A stretch of DNA of 26,786 bases from DATJYV01 sp035499415 (lineage in GTDB: Bacteria > Bacteroidota > Ignavibacteria > UBA10030), in assembly GCA_035499415.1 (NCBI GenBank), contig DATJYV010000120.1, positions 1 through 26,786 on the forward strand, given 5' to 3'. A program made the position numbers and the translations under genes. Shown here one piece after another: positions 1 to 8,659 of the stretch (position 1 is its first letter; the number at the start of each line of letters is the position of its first letter). The notes beneath the pieces were generated by a model. The model searched no databases, was not told the origin of the DNA, and saw only the letters and a program-made list of their open reading frames with translations.

Positions 1-248
1 TTCACGAACAGGTGCTCTTCCGTCCGGGTCACGAGAAGCTCCGCGATGCTTTCTTCGGAAGCGACATTCACATGGCTGTCCGCTCCGCCGGTGTACCATG
101 CGAAATTCGGCTGGAGCGTGATCAGGATGCCGTCGAGCTCATGCGCCTCCAGAAAAGTCCTCACACGCATGCGCTTTACTTCGCGAGACGAAACTTTTTC
201 GCCAGAAACCTGATGCCGTTCCTCAATTGCTGCCGGCTGGCTTTTCAT
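1..248 (-). CDS. M24-family (Xaa-Pro aminopeptidase/creatinase-like) peptidase, N-terminal fragment
   Basis: This is the 5' part of a gene that runs off the left edge of the window. About 82 residues can be read from the ATG at 248-246. The ATG has a strong Shine-Dalgarno sequence, AAGGAGG, four bases upstream. The translation contains the segments FLEAHELDGILITLQPNFAW and YTGGADSHVNVASEES, followed by a hydrophobic strand (AELLVT). This is the typical N-terminal creatinase/prolidase domain that precedes the metal-dependent M24 'pita-bread' catalytic domain. The catalytic domain lies outside the window, so activity cannot be judged. No signal peptide is visible, so the protein is probably cytoplasmic. 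The start overlaps the 3' end of the pectin methylesterase gene by 26 bases, so it looks like the last visible member of the pectin operon. A peptidase is an odd companion for pectin enzymes. The family call comes from recognition of the conserved N-terminal pattern. Confidence 0.72.
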   Translation of the reverse strand, partial: MKSQPAAIEERHQVSGEKVSSREVKRMRVRTFLEAHELDGILITLQPNFAWYTGGADSHVNVASEESIAELLVTRTEEHLFV

Positions 249-1626
249 GAGCCCTCCTTCCGGTCTCAACCGCATCGGAAACCCGGAATCGCCAGAGCGG
301 CCCCCGGAGGGTGTCTTGCGGCGTGACCGTGTCGACCCTCCACACATACTCCCGTCCGTCCCGAAGAATTCCAGTTCTGGAACTACTTCCGACGCCGGAC
401 GAGACGAGTCGTTGTGACGTCGAATCTCCCATGTAGACGATATTCCTCGTGCAGTCCCTTCCGGGAATCCAGTGTAACAATGTTCCCTTGTCCGGGACGT
501 CACCCTCTCCGTCGGACGGAATCGGGATGGATGCGGTCGGCAGGACCGACGGGAGCGACATCTCGGGATCCCATGCGCCGGAGAACGTCCACCTTGCGGT
601 AAGGTCCCGGGCGTCCGGAGATCCGGCCGATTCGTCGAGATTATTCGAAAACCACGTGAAATCTCCCCCCTGGCGGTGACAATTATCATAGTAGTGACGC
701 GGCCCCCAAATCCATGGTGTCACATTCGGCGACTTGGGGGAATAGATCTGTTCGTCTGCCATGTTCTTCGAAAACGAACAATCGAGGAGATAGAATTGTG
801 CATCCCGGTGATGACGGCCCAACCGGAAGCCAGGCACGCCGTCAAAAGCGGAGTATCGAACGACAAATTTTTGCTCCTTGTTCCGGCTTCCGTCGTGCCA
901 GATGCTCGCCGTCGGATCATGTCCGAAAAAAGTGCAATTGGTGGCGTAACACCATCCTCGTGGGCAGACGAAATCCACCCAACCTTCGAACGCGCAGGCC
1001 CAGTGATAGTACATGCCCGAATCCCGATTCCAGAGACTCACCGTGTCACCACCGTCCGCCGCCACCGTGCAGTCAAGAAGGGCGATGCGCGTCGCATTAA
1101 AGCCCCGGATCGCAAACTGATGCTCATGATTCCCGGTTTCGCTCCCGAACGTGTTATGAACGGTCAGATGCGCGATCACGACATCAGTGACGCTGTCGCC
1201 GATGTTTACGACAGCCGAACCCCAGTCCCTGTCCAGGAGCGTTCCATCCCGACGATTGTCGGCCGCCTGCGTCCAATTCGAGCGCAGTTCCGCGTACTCG
1301 ATACGGGTGTTCTCCCGGTCTTCTCCCACAAGCGCCACGTGACTCTCCGTCAGGAAAATCTTTTCGTGGTAAATTCCCTTCTTGATCAGCACGACAAAGA
1401 GTCGCGCATTTCCGCGAGGGATACTCTTGAGAGCTTCCTGAATCGTGCGGAACTGCCCGCTCCCGTCTTTCGCCACAACGCAGTCGACTTTCGTCAACGA
1501 TGAGACGTTCGATGTCCCGAGAGCGATGGCAACGCAAACAATCGAGCACGCGGTCGTGAGACCGTCGAACTTCCCCTTCATGCGAAAACCTGTTCGATCA
1601 CCGTCAGGGGACGATTTCGACCGCAT
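223..1626 (-). CDS. Pectin methylesterase, carbohydrate esterase family 8, with C-terminal FN3-like domain
   Basis: The predicted 467-residue secreted enzyme would remove methyl esters from homogalacturonan, preparing it for lyase and hydrolase attack. A basic n-region and hydrophobic stretch (about residues 22-38) form a signal peptide. The beta-helix spans about 45-330. Family landmarks are the opening strand DGSGQFRTIQEAL (54-66), a GDT motif with Asp194 at the position of the first catalytic Asp, GWVDFV with Asp218 as the second, and LGR with Arg271. The usual Gln of the QDTL motif is Gly here, and LGRPW is replaced by LGRHHRDAQF, so it belongs to a divergent branch. Residues from about 345 to 455 end in YVWRVDTV and GPLWRFRV, an FN3-like module. 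The 1626 start is chosen for GGAGG nine bases upstream. The ATG at 1581 gives a shorter signal peptide but has a poor ribosome site. It overlaps the preceding GH28 gene by 23 bases. Confidence 0.85.
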   Translation of the reverse strand: MRSKSSPDGDRTGFRMKGKFDGLTTACSIVCVAIALGTSNVSSLTKVDCVVAKDGSGQFRTIQEALKSIPRGNARLFVVLIKKGIYHEKIFLTESHVALVGEDRENTRIEYAELRSNWTQAADNRRDGTLLDRDWGSAVVNIGDSVTDVVIAHLTVHNTFGSETGNHEHQFAIRGFNATRIALLDCTVAADGGDTVSLWNRDSGMYYHWACAFEGWVDFVCPRGWCYATNCTFFGHDPTASIWHDGSRNKEQKFVVRYSAFDGVPGFRLGRHHRDAQFYLLDCSFSKNMADEQIYSPKSPNVTPWIWGPRHYYDNCHRQGGDFTWFSNNLDESAGSPDARDLTARWTFSGAWDPEMSLPSVLPTASIPIPSDGEGDVPDKGTLLHWIPGRDCTRNIVYMGDSTSQRLVSSGVGSSSRTGILRDGREYVWRVDTVTPQDTLRGPLWRFRVSDAVETGRRAHEKPAGSN

Positions 1627-3361
1627 TCCGCCTGACCTCCGGGCTCAAATTGACTGCCTTCAATGCCCACGAAAGCTCGACGCCTTCCACTTTAACACCT
1701 TCCGAGTGCTCTCCCTTCACTTGCAAGAATTCCTCCGCGCCCTTTGGATAGCTCATCCGCCGTATCATGAGGTTTTTCGTTTCATCGATACGAACCACCG
1801 GACCGGTCACCGGCCGGATCGCGCAGTCCGTCATCTCAATGCCATCGGCCTGAACGAGGTCGACGCCTTCGTGCGAAGCGATATTCAGGTTTTTGAAGAC
1901 GATGTTGCGCAAGGGCATCTCCGGCAGCGCCTTTACCACGACGGCCTGCCGGGCGCCGATGCACACGACGTTGGAAATATCAAAATCCTCAAAGCGCGGC
2001 GTCCTGTCCGTGACCGGTTTTGGGGCGTGCGTGTCTTCTACTTTCATCCGCTCGTCGTCGGGACTGCCGCCTCCGTAATACATGTCGAACAAGATTGCTG
2101 CATTCTCGATCCCGCTCATCTGAATGCCGTCAACCGTGACATGGTGAACCAATCCCCCCCGGTCGCGCGCCGACTTGAACCGCAGGCCGACATCCGTTCC
2201 GACGAACGTGCAGTTGTGAACATAGACGTTGTCAACACCGCCGTAGCTCTCGCTGCCGATGACGAATCCGCCGTGCGCATGGTAGACCGTGCAGTCAACA
2301 ATAAGGATATTCGCGCACGAAGGACCCTTCGTCTGACTCGAGGCAAGGGAGGCGGGCTTGAGGCATATGCCGTCATCGCCCACGTCGACCGTTGTCCGCT
2401 CAATCACCATATTGCGGCAGGACGACGGGTCCAGACCGTCGGTGTTCTGTCCGTACCATGGCGCCATGATGTGCACATCGCGGATGACAATGTTTTCGGA
2501 CTGTTGCGGACGCAGGTGGAATTTCGGAGAGTTTTCCAGCGTCACTCCATCCACGAGCACGCCGTCGCATTGGACAAAAACGACGAGGTCGGGGCGGAGG
2601 AACTCCCTGACGTGAACGTAGTCGTCTTTTGTCGGCGACTTCCCGGATGCGGTTATTTTCCCGAGATACTCTTCGCCCTCCATGGCCTCGCGGGAAGGCC
2701 ACCATTCCTTCCCGTCCGAAGACACGACGCCCCCGGAGCGGACCAGTTCTTCCCACTGAGGCGCCGTCAGCTTCGCGCGCTTGACGTAGCGCCACGCATC
2801 GCCATTCCCGTCAATGATCCCCTCCCCCGTCAAACCAATGTTCTTCGCCCGGTACGCATGAATCGGAGGAGTGATCAGGTATCTCCTGGATTTTCCGTCA
2901 AAGCCGGCAATGAGCGGATAATCCTCCAGTCGGTTGCTGAACGCCAGGAGGGCGCCGCGTTCAAGATGGAGGTCAACGTTCTCAAGGATGGTGATGGGGC
3001 CGCTCCGCCACACGCCCGCCGGTATGATCACGCGGCCTCCTCCAGCACGGGAGCACGCGACGATTGCATCGTTTATCGCTTTGTCGTTCAGCGTCACGGC
3101 ATCGCACACTGCTCCAAAGTCCCTGACGTTCAATAAGCGTTCGGGAAACGTCGGGATCCGGATTTGGGGCATCGGAAACGGAGCGCTGGAACAGATGCGG
3201 CTCACATCGGCCTGGGTCGAATCCGGTGACTGAGCCACCGCCTTGGGAACGATGGCGGCGAGGAGAAGACAACAGAAGAAGGGTTGGATCCGAATTGCTC
3301 TATGATCAGGTTGGCCGGAAGCGGGTTGAGCATCTCGAATGTCGCTGAAAGGATACATCAT
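1604..3361 (-). CDS. Glycoside hydrolase family 28 (polygalacturonase-like)
   Basis: The 585-residue GH28 right-handed beta-helix protein is expected to hydrolyse alpha-1,4-galacturonosyl linkages in polygalacturonate, or linkages in a related rhamnogalacturonan. The fold opens at NVRDFGAVCDAVTLNDKAIN (78-97). All four family landmarks are present: NTDGLD (306-311), GDDGICLK with GDD at 328-330, HGGFVIGSE starting at His363, and RFK (394-396). The three catalytic aspartates are therefore intact. An insertion at about 190-255, rich in Trp and charged residues, separates the early coils from the catalytic strands and makes the protein longer than a minimal GH28. The hydrophobic segment (about 28-43, ending AVAQ) follows an unusually long hydrophilic N-terminus of about 27 residues; no in-frame ATG offers a shorter start. 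The start shares ATGA with the LacI stop, so translation is probably coupled. Exact substrate and exo or endo mode are not readable. Confidence 0.88.
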   Translation of the reverse strand: MMYPFSDIRDAQPASGQPDHRAIRIQPFFCCLLLAAIVPKAVAQSPDSTQADVSRICSSAPFPMPQIRIPTFPERLLNVRDFGAVCDAVTLNDKAINDAIVACSRAGGGRVIIPAGVWRSGPITILENVDLHLERGALLAFSNRLEDYPLIAGFDGKSRRYLITPPIHAYRAKNIGLTGEGIIDGNGDAWRYVKRAKLTAPQWEELVRSGGVVSSDGKEWWPSREAMEGEEYLGKITASGKSPTKDDYVHVREFLRPDLVVFVQCDGVLVDGVTLENSPKFHLRPQQSENIVIRDVHIMAPWYGQNTDGLDPSSCRNMVIERTTVDVGDDGICLKPASLASSQTKGPSCANILIVDCTVYHAHGGFVIGSESYGGVDNVYVHNCTFVGTDVGLRFKSARDRGGLVHHVTVDGIQMSGIENAAILFDMYYGGGSPDDERMKVEDTHAPKPVTDRTPRFEDFDISNVVCIGARQAVVVKALPEMPLRNIVFKNLNIASHEGVDLVQADGIEMTDCAIRPVTGPVVRIDETKNLMIRRMSYPKGAEEFLQVKGEHSEGVKVEGVELSWALKAVNLSPEVRRNAVEIVP

Positions 3362-4425
3362 GGCCGCTCTCTCGGGCCTGCATTGTCCTTCGAAGAGTTC
3401 CGGACAACGAGGGATGTCGGAAGCGTAATTTGTTGGGGGACAAAACGGTCTTTCATCTGGATATTCTCGAGCGTGAGCTCGAACGCTCTCCGCCCCAATT
3501 CGCGTGTCGGTTGGTCGACGTACGTCATGCGTGGGGCGAGTATGGCGTTGAGTCCGCTGTTTCCAAAACAGAACACGTCCACGTCCTCCGGGATTATCAC
3601 GCCCAGCTCCCGTGCGGCCCGGTACATGCCCAGGGCGACCGGAAACGTGACCGCGAAAATCGCCTCCGGCCTGTTCCCCAGCTTCATGAGCGCCTTGAAC
3701 CCTTCGTAACCATCCGATTCATCGAAGCCCGCGAACCGGATCCATTCCTTCTGGATGTCGATCTTCGCTTCCTTCATCGCGTCGGTGAATCCGCGGTAAC
3801 GTTCGAGCCCGATGTTCGTGTGCTGGAATCCGCCGAGATGGGCGATGCGCGTCAAGCCGGATTTGATCGCGTAACGAGTTGCTTCGCGGGCGCCGCCGCG
3901 GTCATCCGCGACGATCTGATTGAAGCCCTCGAGAGGCGGAACGCGGTCGATAAAGGTTATCGGGAGTCCCATCTTTTTGATCGTCGAGAAGATCGTAAAG
4001 TCCTGAGTTTGTTGCGAGAGGGACATGATGAGTCCGTCGACCCGGAGGGACAGGAGGGAATTGATGTGCTTGAGTTCCCGCTCCGCATTTTCCTGGGAAA
4101 CGGTCAGGATGATTTCGTACCCGTGCTGAAACGCCGCGTCGTAGATCCCTTCGATAACAGATGAGAAAAACTGGTGGGCGATTTTCGGCACAATCACGCC
4201 GATCGCGTTCGACCGACGTGAGGACAAATTCCTCGCGACGTAGTTCGGATAGTATCCCATTCCCCGCGCCGTCTCCTTGATACGGAGAGCCATGTTCGCG
4301 GAAATGTCGGGATGTCCCCGCAGCGCCTTCGAAACCGTGACTTTGGAGACTTTCAGCTTTCCCGCAATGTCTTCCAGCGTGACGTGGAATCCCTTGTTCT
4401 TTCGCCTGCCTTGACGTCTTATCAC
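3358..4425 (-). CDS. LacI-family transcriptional regulator
   Basis: The 355-residue cytoplasmic regulator is probably a repressor that senses a pectin-derived sugar. Residues 15-60 form the LacI helix-turn-helix and hinge: VTLEDIAGKLKVSKVTVSKA with the conserved LRGHPDIS following, then GYYPNYVARNL. The periplasmic-binding-protein-like effector domain runs from IGVIVPKIAHQFFSSVIEGI (75-94) to about 345, with landmarks DGLIMS, FIDRVPP, RIAHLGG, RYRGF and a C-terminal TYVDQP element. Length and order are standard for the family. It starts with GTG at 4425, which overlaps the GH105 stop as GTGA, with GAGG five bases before it. At its end it shares ATGA with the GH28 gene. It is therefore embedded in, and co-translated with, the genes it likely controls. 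Ligand and operator cannot be identified from the sequence. Confidence 0.93.
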   Translation of the reverse strand: MIRRQGRRKNKGFHVTLEDIAGKLKVSKVTVSKALRGHPDISANMALRIKETARGMGYYPNYVARNLSSRRSNAIGVIVPKIAHQFFSSVIEGIYDAAFQHGYEIILTVSQENAERELKHINSLLSLRVDGLIMSLSQQTQDFTIFSTIKKMGLPITFIDRVPPLEGFNQIVADDRGGAREATRYAIKSGLTRIAHLGGFQHTNIGLERYRGFTDAMKEAKIDIQKEWIRFAGFDESDGYEGFKALMKLGNRPEAIFAVTFPVALGMYRAARELGVIIPEDVDVFCFGNSGLNAILAPRMTYVDQPTRELGRRAFELTLENIQMKDRFVPQQITLPTSLVVRNSSKDNAGPRERP

Positions 4426-5630
4426 TTTGACCTCTTCTGTTGCGGACCTTGTTCGAGCTCGAGGGCCGCGAAGATAAACGGACCGATCCCTTTGAAATCG
4501 TTTGTCCTCCGCGGCTCATTCACGTAATATTCAAAACTCCCGTCGCGATACGGCACTCCACCGAGTCCCGCCCCCTGGCACACTTCGTGCAGACTGAGGA
4601 ATCCCCTGTCATCGGTCGTGATGAAGTGTTTTGTGAGCGCCGAAAAACTCTCCTGAGCTTTGTACCGCATCGAATCGTCGAGATAACCCCGGTTTGCCCC
4701 CTTCGCTGCCGCGTAAATAAACATGCACGCCGCGGACGATTCGAGGAAATTTCCGTGCCTCGACGGCTGGTCGATGACCTGGAACCATAGCTTCGTCCCC
4801 GGATCGCGGTATTGGTAGACGGCGGTCACGGCGCGCCGGAATGCGGCGACGAGCGCGGGACGCTGGGGATGGCCGGCCGGAAACCAATCCAGGACGTCGA
4901 GAATGCCCATGACATACCAGCCCATCGACCGCGACCAGAAGGTTGGGGAACAGCCGGTCGTCTTGTCGGCCCATGCTTGCGCACGTTTTTCGTCCCAGCC
5001 GTGATAGAGAAGCCCCGTCGCCGTGTCCCGCGTGTGTCGATCCATGAGGAGTATCTGTCGCGCGATTTCATCGAAGTCTTCCGGCTCGTTTGCGACAGCG
5101 GCGTAATACGCAAAAAACGGTTCCGCCATGAATATGCCGTCGAGCCACATCTGGAACGGATAAATCTTTTTGTGCCAGAAACCTCCGTCGCCCGTGCGCG
5201 GCTGGAGAGCGAGCTGTTTGCGAAGGGTATCCGCCGCCAATCGATACTTCATCTTTCCGCTGAGCTCAAAGAGCCGCAAAGCGGGTCGCCCCTCGGAAAT
5301 ATTGTCCAGACTAAAATCGTTCATTTCGTACGTCGCGATTGTGCCCCCCTCTTTTATATAGTAGTCCAGGTTCCTCTGGACATACTCGAAAAATGCGGTA
5401 TCCCGGGTCTGTTTCCACAATCGAAGGAGCGATTCAAAGAGCACACCCTGCTCGTAGTTCCAATTCCGCGACTTGGCCTCATCCTGGTACACGGCGGAAT
5501 CAGGATGCATGGCGATCACGCTCCTTCCCATCCGCACAGACCAAAGATCCTCGGTCCCTCGCAGCGCTTGCGCCAGGACGGAGCAGGGAACGACCGACAA
5601 AAGTACGAAGTATTTGAAGCGGTGAATCAT
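4422..5630 (-). CDS. Unsaturated rhamnogalacturonyl/galacturonyl hydrolase, glycoside hydrolase family 105 (YteR/RhiN-like)
   Basis: The 402-residue enzyme of the GH88/GH105 (alpha/alpha)6-barrel group releases the 4,5-unsaturated uronate that pectin lyases leave at the non-reducing end. Two acidic residues match the YteR pair: Asp109 in FSLDNISEG and Asp164 in MWLDGIFMAE. Their separation of 55 residues equals that between Asp88 and Asp143 in YteR, as I recall it. Other family motifs are WNYEQG (57-62), GDGGFWHK (147-154), FWSRSMGWY and SSAACMFIYA. A signal peptide (FVLLSVVPCSVLAQ, cut after Ala20) suggests periplasmic or external action. The start is fixed by a stop codon shortly upstream in frame, although its ribosome site is weak. 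It lies 51 bases after the preceding GH28 gene and overlaps the regulator start by four bases. It pairs logically with the PL9 lyase of the same operon. Confidence 0.92.
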   Translation of the reverse strand: MIHRFKYFVLLSVVPCSVLAQALRGTEDLWSVRMGRSVIAMHPDSAVYQDEAKSRNWNYEQGVLFESLLRLWKQTRDTAFFEYVQRNLDYYIKEGGTIATYEMNDFSLDNISEGRPALRLFELSGKMKYRLAADTLRKQLALQPRTGDGGFWHKKIYPFQMWLDGIFMAEPFFAYYAAVANEPEDFDEIARQILLMDRHTRDTATGLLYHGWDEKRAQAWADKTTGCSPTFWSRSMGWYVMGILDVLDWFPAGHPQRPALVAAFRRAVTAVYQYRDPGTKLWFQVIDQPSRHGNFLESSAACMFIYAAAKGANRGYLDDSMRYKAQESFSALTKHFITTDDRGFLSLHEVCQGAGLGGVPYRDGSFEYYVNEPRRTNDFKGIGPFIFAALELEQGPQQKRSK

Positions 5631-5681
5631 TTCGTGCTGCCAGGCAGTCCACGCTCATCCCCATCACGAGTCTGCCCGGTA

Positions 5682-7091
5682 TCATTCTCCTTTCATCAAC
5701 GTTCCATTCACGCGCACGGACCGGAAGACCGCTCCTTCGACGTGCTCCATAATGCTTTTTTCCCGGATTCCCCGCAAATCGCAATCTGAGACCACGAGGC
5801 CCTTCACCGGAGAATTCGGGAATGCCTTGATCCAGAACGCATACTTCGCTTTCTGACAATCGACTTCCGATATACACAGGTTACGAACGACGGGGGTGTA
5901 CTCTCCGCGGTCCCCCTCTTCGTACGTGAAGTCGATGCTCACCACGGCTTCAGTGACCTCGCCGACCCGAATGCGCCGCGCGAAGAAATTTTCGATCACA
6001 CCGCCGCGGGCGGCGTTCGTCTTGAACCGCAACGCACGCTCGAGGTGGGGACTATCCATCGTGCAATCTTCGACGTAGACATTTCTGATTCCACCCGTGA
6101 CTTCGCTTCCGAGAACGACCCCTCCATGTCCATCCTTCATCGTGCATCCGCGGACGACGACGTTCTCGCACGGGATGTTCACCCGGCGGCCGTCCGCATT
6201 GCGGCCGGACTTGAGCACGACACAATCGTCCCCCGTGTTGAATGTGCAGCTGTCCACCAGTACCCCGTTGCACGATTCGGGGTCGCAGCCGTCATCGTTG
6301 GGACCCAGCCCTTCAACGCTGACTCGGTGAATCGTGACGTTCGATGAACGCACTGGATGGAGAAACCACATCGGTGAATTCCGGAACGTGACTCCTTCAA
6401 TCAGAACATTGCGGCATTGGTTGAACTGCACGAAATTCGGCCTCAGGTAGTGTCCCTCCCCGAAAATCCGGCTCTTGACGGGAACGCCTGCCTCCGCCAT
6501 GGCGAAGAGCGAATCCCGGTCCTTCGACTGCTCGGGCATGCCGGCCTTCCATCCGTATCGCTCCATTCCCTTCCACGGCCACCACAAACTTCCTTGCCCG
6601 TCGAGGACTCCCTCGCCGGCCAGTCCGACGTTCACCGCATCGAACGCATAGATGAGCGCGGAGAAATTCATGCACTCGACGCCTTCCCAGCGCGTCTCAA
6701 CGAGCGGCATGTAGTCGTGCGGGTTGACGCTGAATCGCACGGTTGCACCCTTCGAGACATACAACAGCACATTACTTGCGAGCTTGATCGGACCGGTGAG
6801 ATAGATTCCCTCCGGCACGAGCACCCGTCCTCCTCCCGCTTCACTGCAACTTGCGATTGCCTTCGCAAATGCATCGGCGCAATTTCTCACACCGTCTCCC
6901 ACCGCGCCAAACTTCGTAATATCAAACTCCTTGTCCGGGAAGCGAGGTACCTTGATGTTCCCAAGAATATCGGGAAGCGCGCTCCACCCCGCAGTGCTGT
7001 CGGCAGACGGCCGAGCCGACAGACAGGAGAGCAGCCCCAGGAGCAACAGCTGCGGAATCGAGATTCTGCGGAGTCGGGCCCTGTTCTTCAT
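5682..7091 (-). CDS. Glycoside hydrolase family 28 (polygalacturonase-like), possible lipoprotein
   Basis: This is a second GH28 enzyme, 469 residues, predicted to hydrolyse polygalacturonate or oligogalacturonides. The fold starts at FDITKFGAVGDG (56-67). Active-site landmarks are all present: NDDGCD (265-270), NTGDDCVVLKSGRNADG with GDD at 287-289, GHGGVVLGSE (321-330, His322) and RFKTNAARGG (355-364). The KSGRNADGRR stretch after GDD is common in bacterial exo-acting members, so exo-hydrolysis is a reasonable guess. The N-terminus has Lys/Arg residues, a Leu-rich core and L-L-S-C at 20-23, a passable lipobox. It may be a lipoprotein; the alternative is ordinary cleavage near Ala30. It differs clearly from the other GH28 of the operon, so the two are probably not redundant. 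The start shares ATGA with the PL9 gene stop. A 51-base gap follows before GH105. Confidence 0.9.
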   Translation of the reverse strand: MKNRARLRRISIPQLLLLGLLSCLSARPSADSTAGWSALPDILGNIKVPRFPDKEFDITKFGAVGDGVRNCADAFAKAIASCSEAGGGRVLVPEGIYLTGPIKLASNVLLYVSKGATVRFSVNPHDYMPLVETRWEGVECMNFSALIYAFDAVNVGLAGEGVLDGQGSLWWPWKGMERYGWKAGMPEQSKDRDSLFAMAEAGVPVKSRIFGEGHYLRPNFVQFNQCRNVLIEGVTFRNSPMWFLHPVRSSNVTIHRVSVEGLGPNDDGCDPESCNGVLVDSCTFNTGDDCVVLKSGRNADGRRVNIPCENVVVRGCTMKDGHGGVVLGSEVTGGIRNVYVEDCTMDSPHLERALRFKTNAARGGVIENFFARRIRVGEVTEAVVSIDFTYEEGDRGEYTPVVRNLCISEVDCQKAKYAFWIKAFPNSPVKGLVVSDCDLRGIREKSIMEHVEGAVFRSVRVNGTLMKGE

Positions 7092-8659
7092 CGCACCAGG
7101 AGCAGTTTGATGGTTTGCGAGAGCGTGCCGGCGTTCAAACGCGCGAAATATATTCCGCTCGGCAGACCGCTCGCGTTGAAGGTCGCTCGATGAATACCGG
7201 TCTCCATCCTTCCGGCCACCAACGTCGTGATTTCGCGGCCGAGAATGTCGTATATCGTAAGGCTCATATCACTCGAAACTCGCAACTCAAAACTGACAAC
7301 TGTCGACGGATTGAATGGATTGGGGAAATTTTGCTCCAATCGGAATGACAGACCGGCAAGGGCACGAACGTCGGCAACGGTCGATGTCCAATCCGATTCA
7401 AAGGCGCCGATATCCGGGGCGTTTCCTTCGTACGGGAGTCCGATATTCGTCCCGGCATCGACGAGATGGCTTCCCTGCGCAAGATGCATGAACGAAACGT
7501 CGGGCAGTGAGCCGTCCGACTTGCGCGGACCAGTCACCCCCGTTGTGTCGATGGAAATGAAATCGGCGCTGGTCGTTTGGCTCGCAAGAAGCCAGCTGTC
7601 CGTCGTCTGGACCGCGAACGAACCAAGGAGGACTTTGCCTCCAAGTTCGGCGCAGTTCTCCACAAGGACGGTTTCGGCCGCGGCAATCGGCCCGGGAATG
7701 GAAAAGTTGTTTCCAGTATTTCCGTACGACGTGCAATTATACAGGAGCATCGTCCCGCGATTGTTATTTTCGTCAAACCCCTTCGATTTGTTGTCGAAGG
7801 TGAGACAGTTCACGAGCGTCATATGATGACGAAGGTTGGCACTGTCGCTCCCTCCCATTTTGAACCCGTTCCCATTCCCCGTGCCGACCGAGCCGTCAAT
7901 CAGATATCCGTTCATGAACGACCAGCAGTTCACGATCATCGTCTTCATCGTGTCGGCACCGTACCCTCCCGGAGGACGCATGTATCCATCCCAGCCGTCG
8001 TCAGAATTCTGCCACGATCGACAGCCGTAGAAATAGTTGCCTGTGCCGACATCGAGCTTTGGGGCGAATCCGTCCGCGTTCCCCTGTCCCGGGTCGCGGT
8101 TCAGATACGAATCGCAATTGATGATCCGGTTGAATGAGGAACCCCCGGAGAGCTGAAGCCCGGTGTCCTGATTTTGTGAGAACGTGCACTGCTCGACGAT
8201 ATCGTACGAGCCGCTGATGTTCATTCCGTTATCGCCGGCTTTGTAGACATCGAAGCCCTTGATGTACCAGTATTTCCCCGAGAGCTTGATGCCGCGATTA
8301 CTGCTCGAGAGTGGCATCGAGGAAAAATCGAGGAAGGCCCGCTCGCCCGGATAGGCCCAGAGGTAATACATGTTCACGCTCGTGCCGCTTTTCGAAAGGT
8401 TGATCGTGGTGCCGTACGAATAACGCCCGCCGCGGACAAAAATCGTGTCCCCGGCCACGGCAGCATTGTATGCCGCGGGGATCGTGAGGAACGGTTGGTC
8501 GATCGTCCCGGGGTTCGAATCGCTCCCGGACGTTGAGACATAGTACGTGTTGGCCTCCAGCGTCGGCAGGAAAATCGACTGCAAGAGAAAAACCGCCGTC
8601 ACAATAGAAAATGCCGCGCCCGAAACGGACATGCGGGACATTCTCACCGGGGTGAACAT
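7088..8659 (-). CDS. Pectate lyase, polysaccharide lyase family 9, with T9SS type A sorting domain
   Basis: The roughly 523-residue secreted lyase would cleave polygalacturonate by beta-elimination, giving the unsaturated ends used by GH105. After the signal peptide comes the PL9 opening YYVSTSGSDSNPGTIDQPF and then a right-handed beta-helix. Aspartates match the calcium site of Pel9A in spacing: NADGFA (Asp196) and SDDGWDGY (Asp220, 221, 224). NGNGFKMGG places Lys267 where the catalytic Lys is expected. Residues 441-523 form a type A sorting domain with NFPNPFNPST and ending in IKLLLVR, so it should cross the outer membrane by T9SS and be anchored or released. The ATG at 8659 is preferred, with GGAG close upstream; an in-frame TTG at 8668 and ATGs at 8641 and 8632 are alternatives. 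It is the first gene of the operon and shares ATGA with the following GH28. Confidence 0.88.
   Translation of the reverse strand: MFTPVRMSRMSVSGAAFSIVTAVFLLQSIFLPTLEANTYYVSTSGSDSNPGTIDQPFLTIPAAYNAAVAGDTIFVRGGRYSYGTTINLSKSGTSVNMYYLWAYPGERAFLDFSSMPLSSSNRGIKLSGKYWYIKGFDVYKAGDNGMNISGSYDIVEQCTFSQNQDTGLQLSGGSSFNRIINCDSYLNRDPGQGNADGFAPKLDVGTGNYFYGCRSWQNSDDGWDGYMRPPGGYGADTMKTMIVNCWSFMNGYLIDGSVGTGNGNGFKMGGSDSANLRHHMTLVNCLTFDNKSKGFDENNNRGTMLLYNCTSYGNTGNNFSIPGPIAAAETVLVENCAELGGKVLLGSFAVQTTDSWLLASQTTSADFISIDTTGVTGPRKSDGSLPDVSFMHLAQGSHLVDAGTNIGLPYEGNAPDIGAFESDWTSTVADVRALAGLSFRLEQNFPNPFNPSTVVSFELRVSSDMSLTIYDILGREITTLVAGRMETGIHRATFNASGLPSGIYFARLNAGTLSQTIKLLLVR

Noticed and set aside
12..326. Plus-strand open frame at the left edge
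   Set aside because: The minus strand here encodes the M24 N-terminus with a strong ribosome site and conserved motifs, so the plus frame is its shadow.
1445..3136. Long plus-strand open frame (563 codons) opposite the GH28 gene
   Set aside because: It is antisense to a gene with complete GH28 motifs. Its translation is rich in Arg, Val and Asp without domains or signal peptide, as expected for a GC-rich shadow frame.
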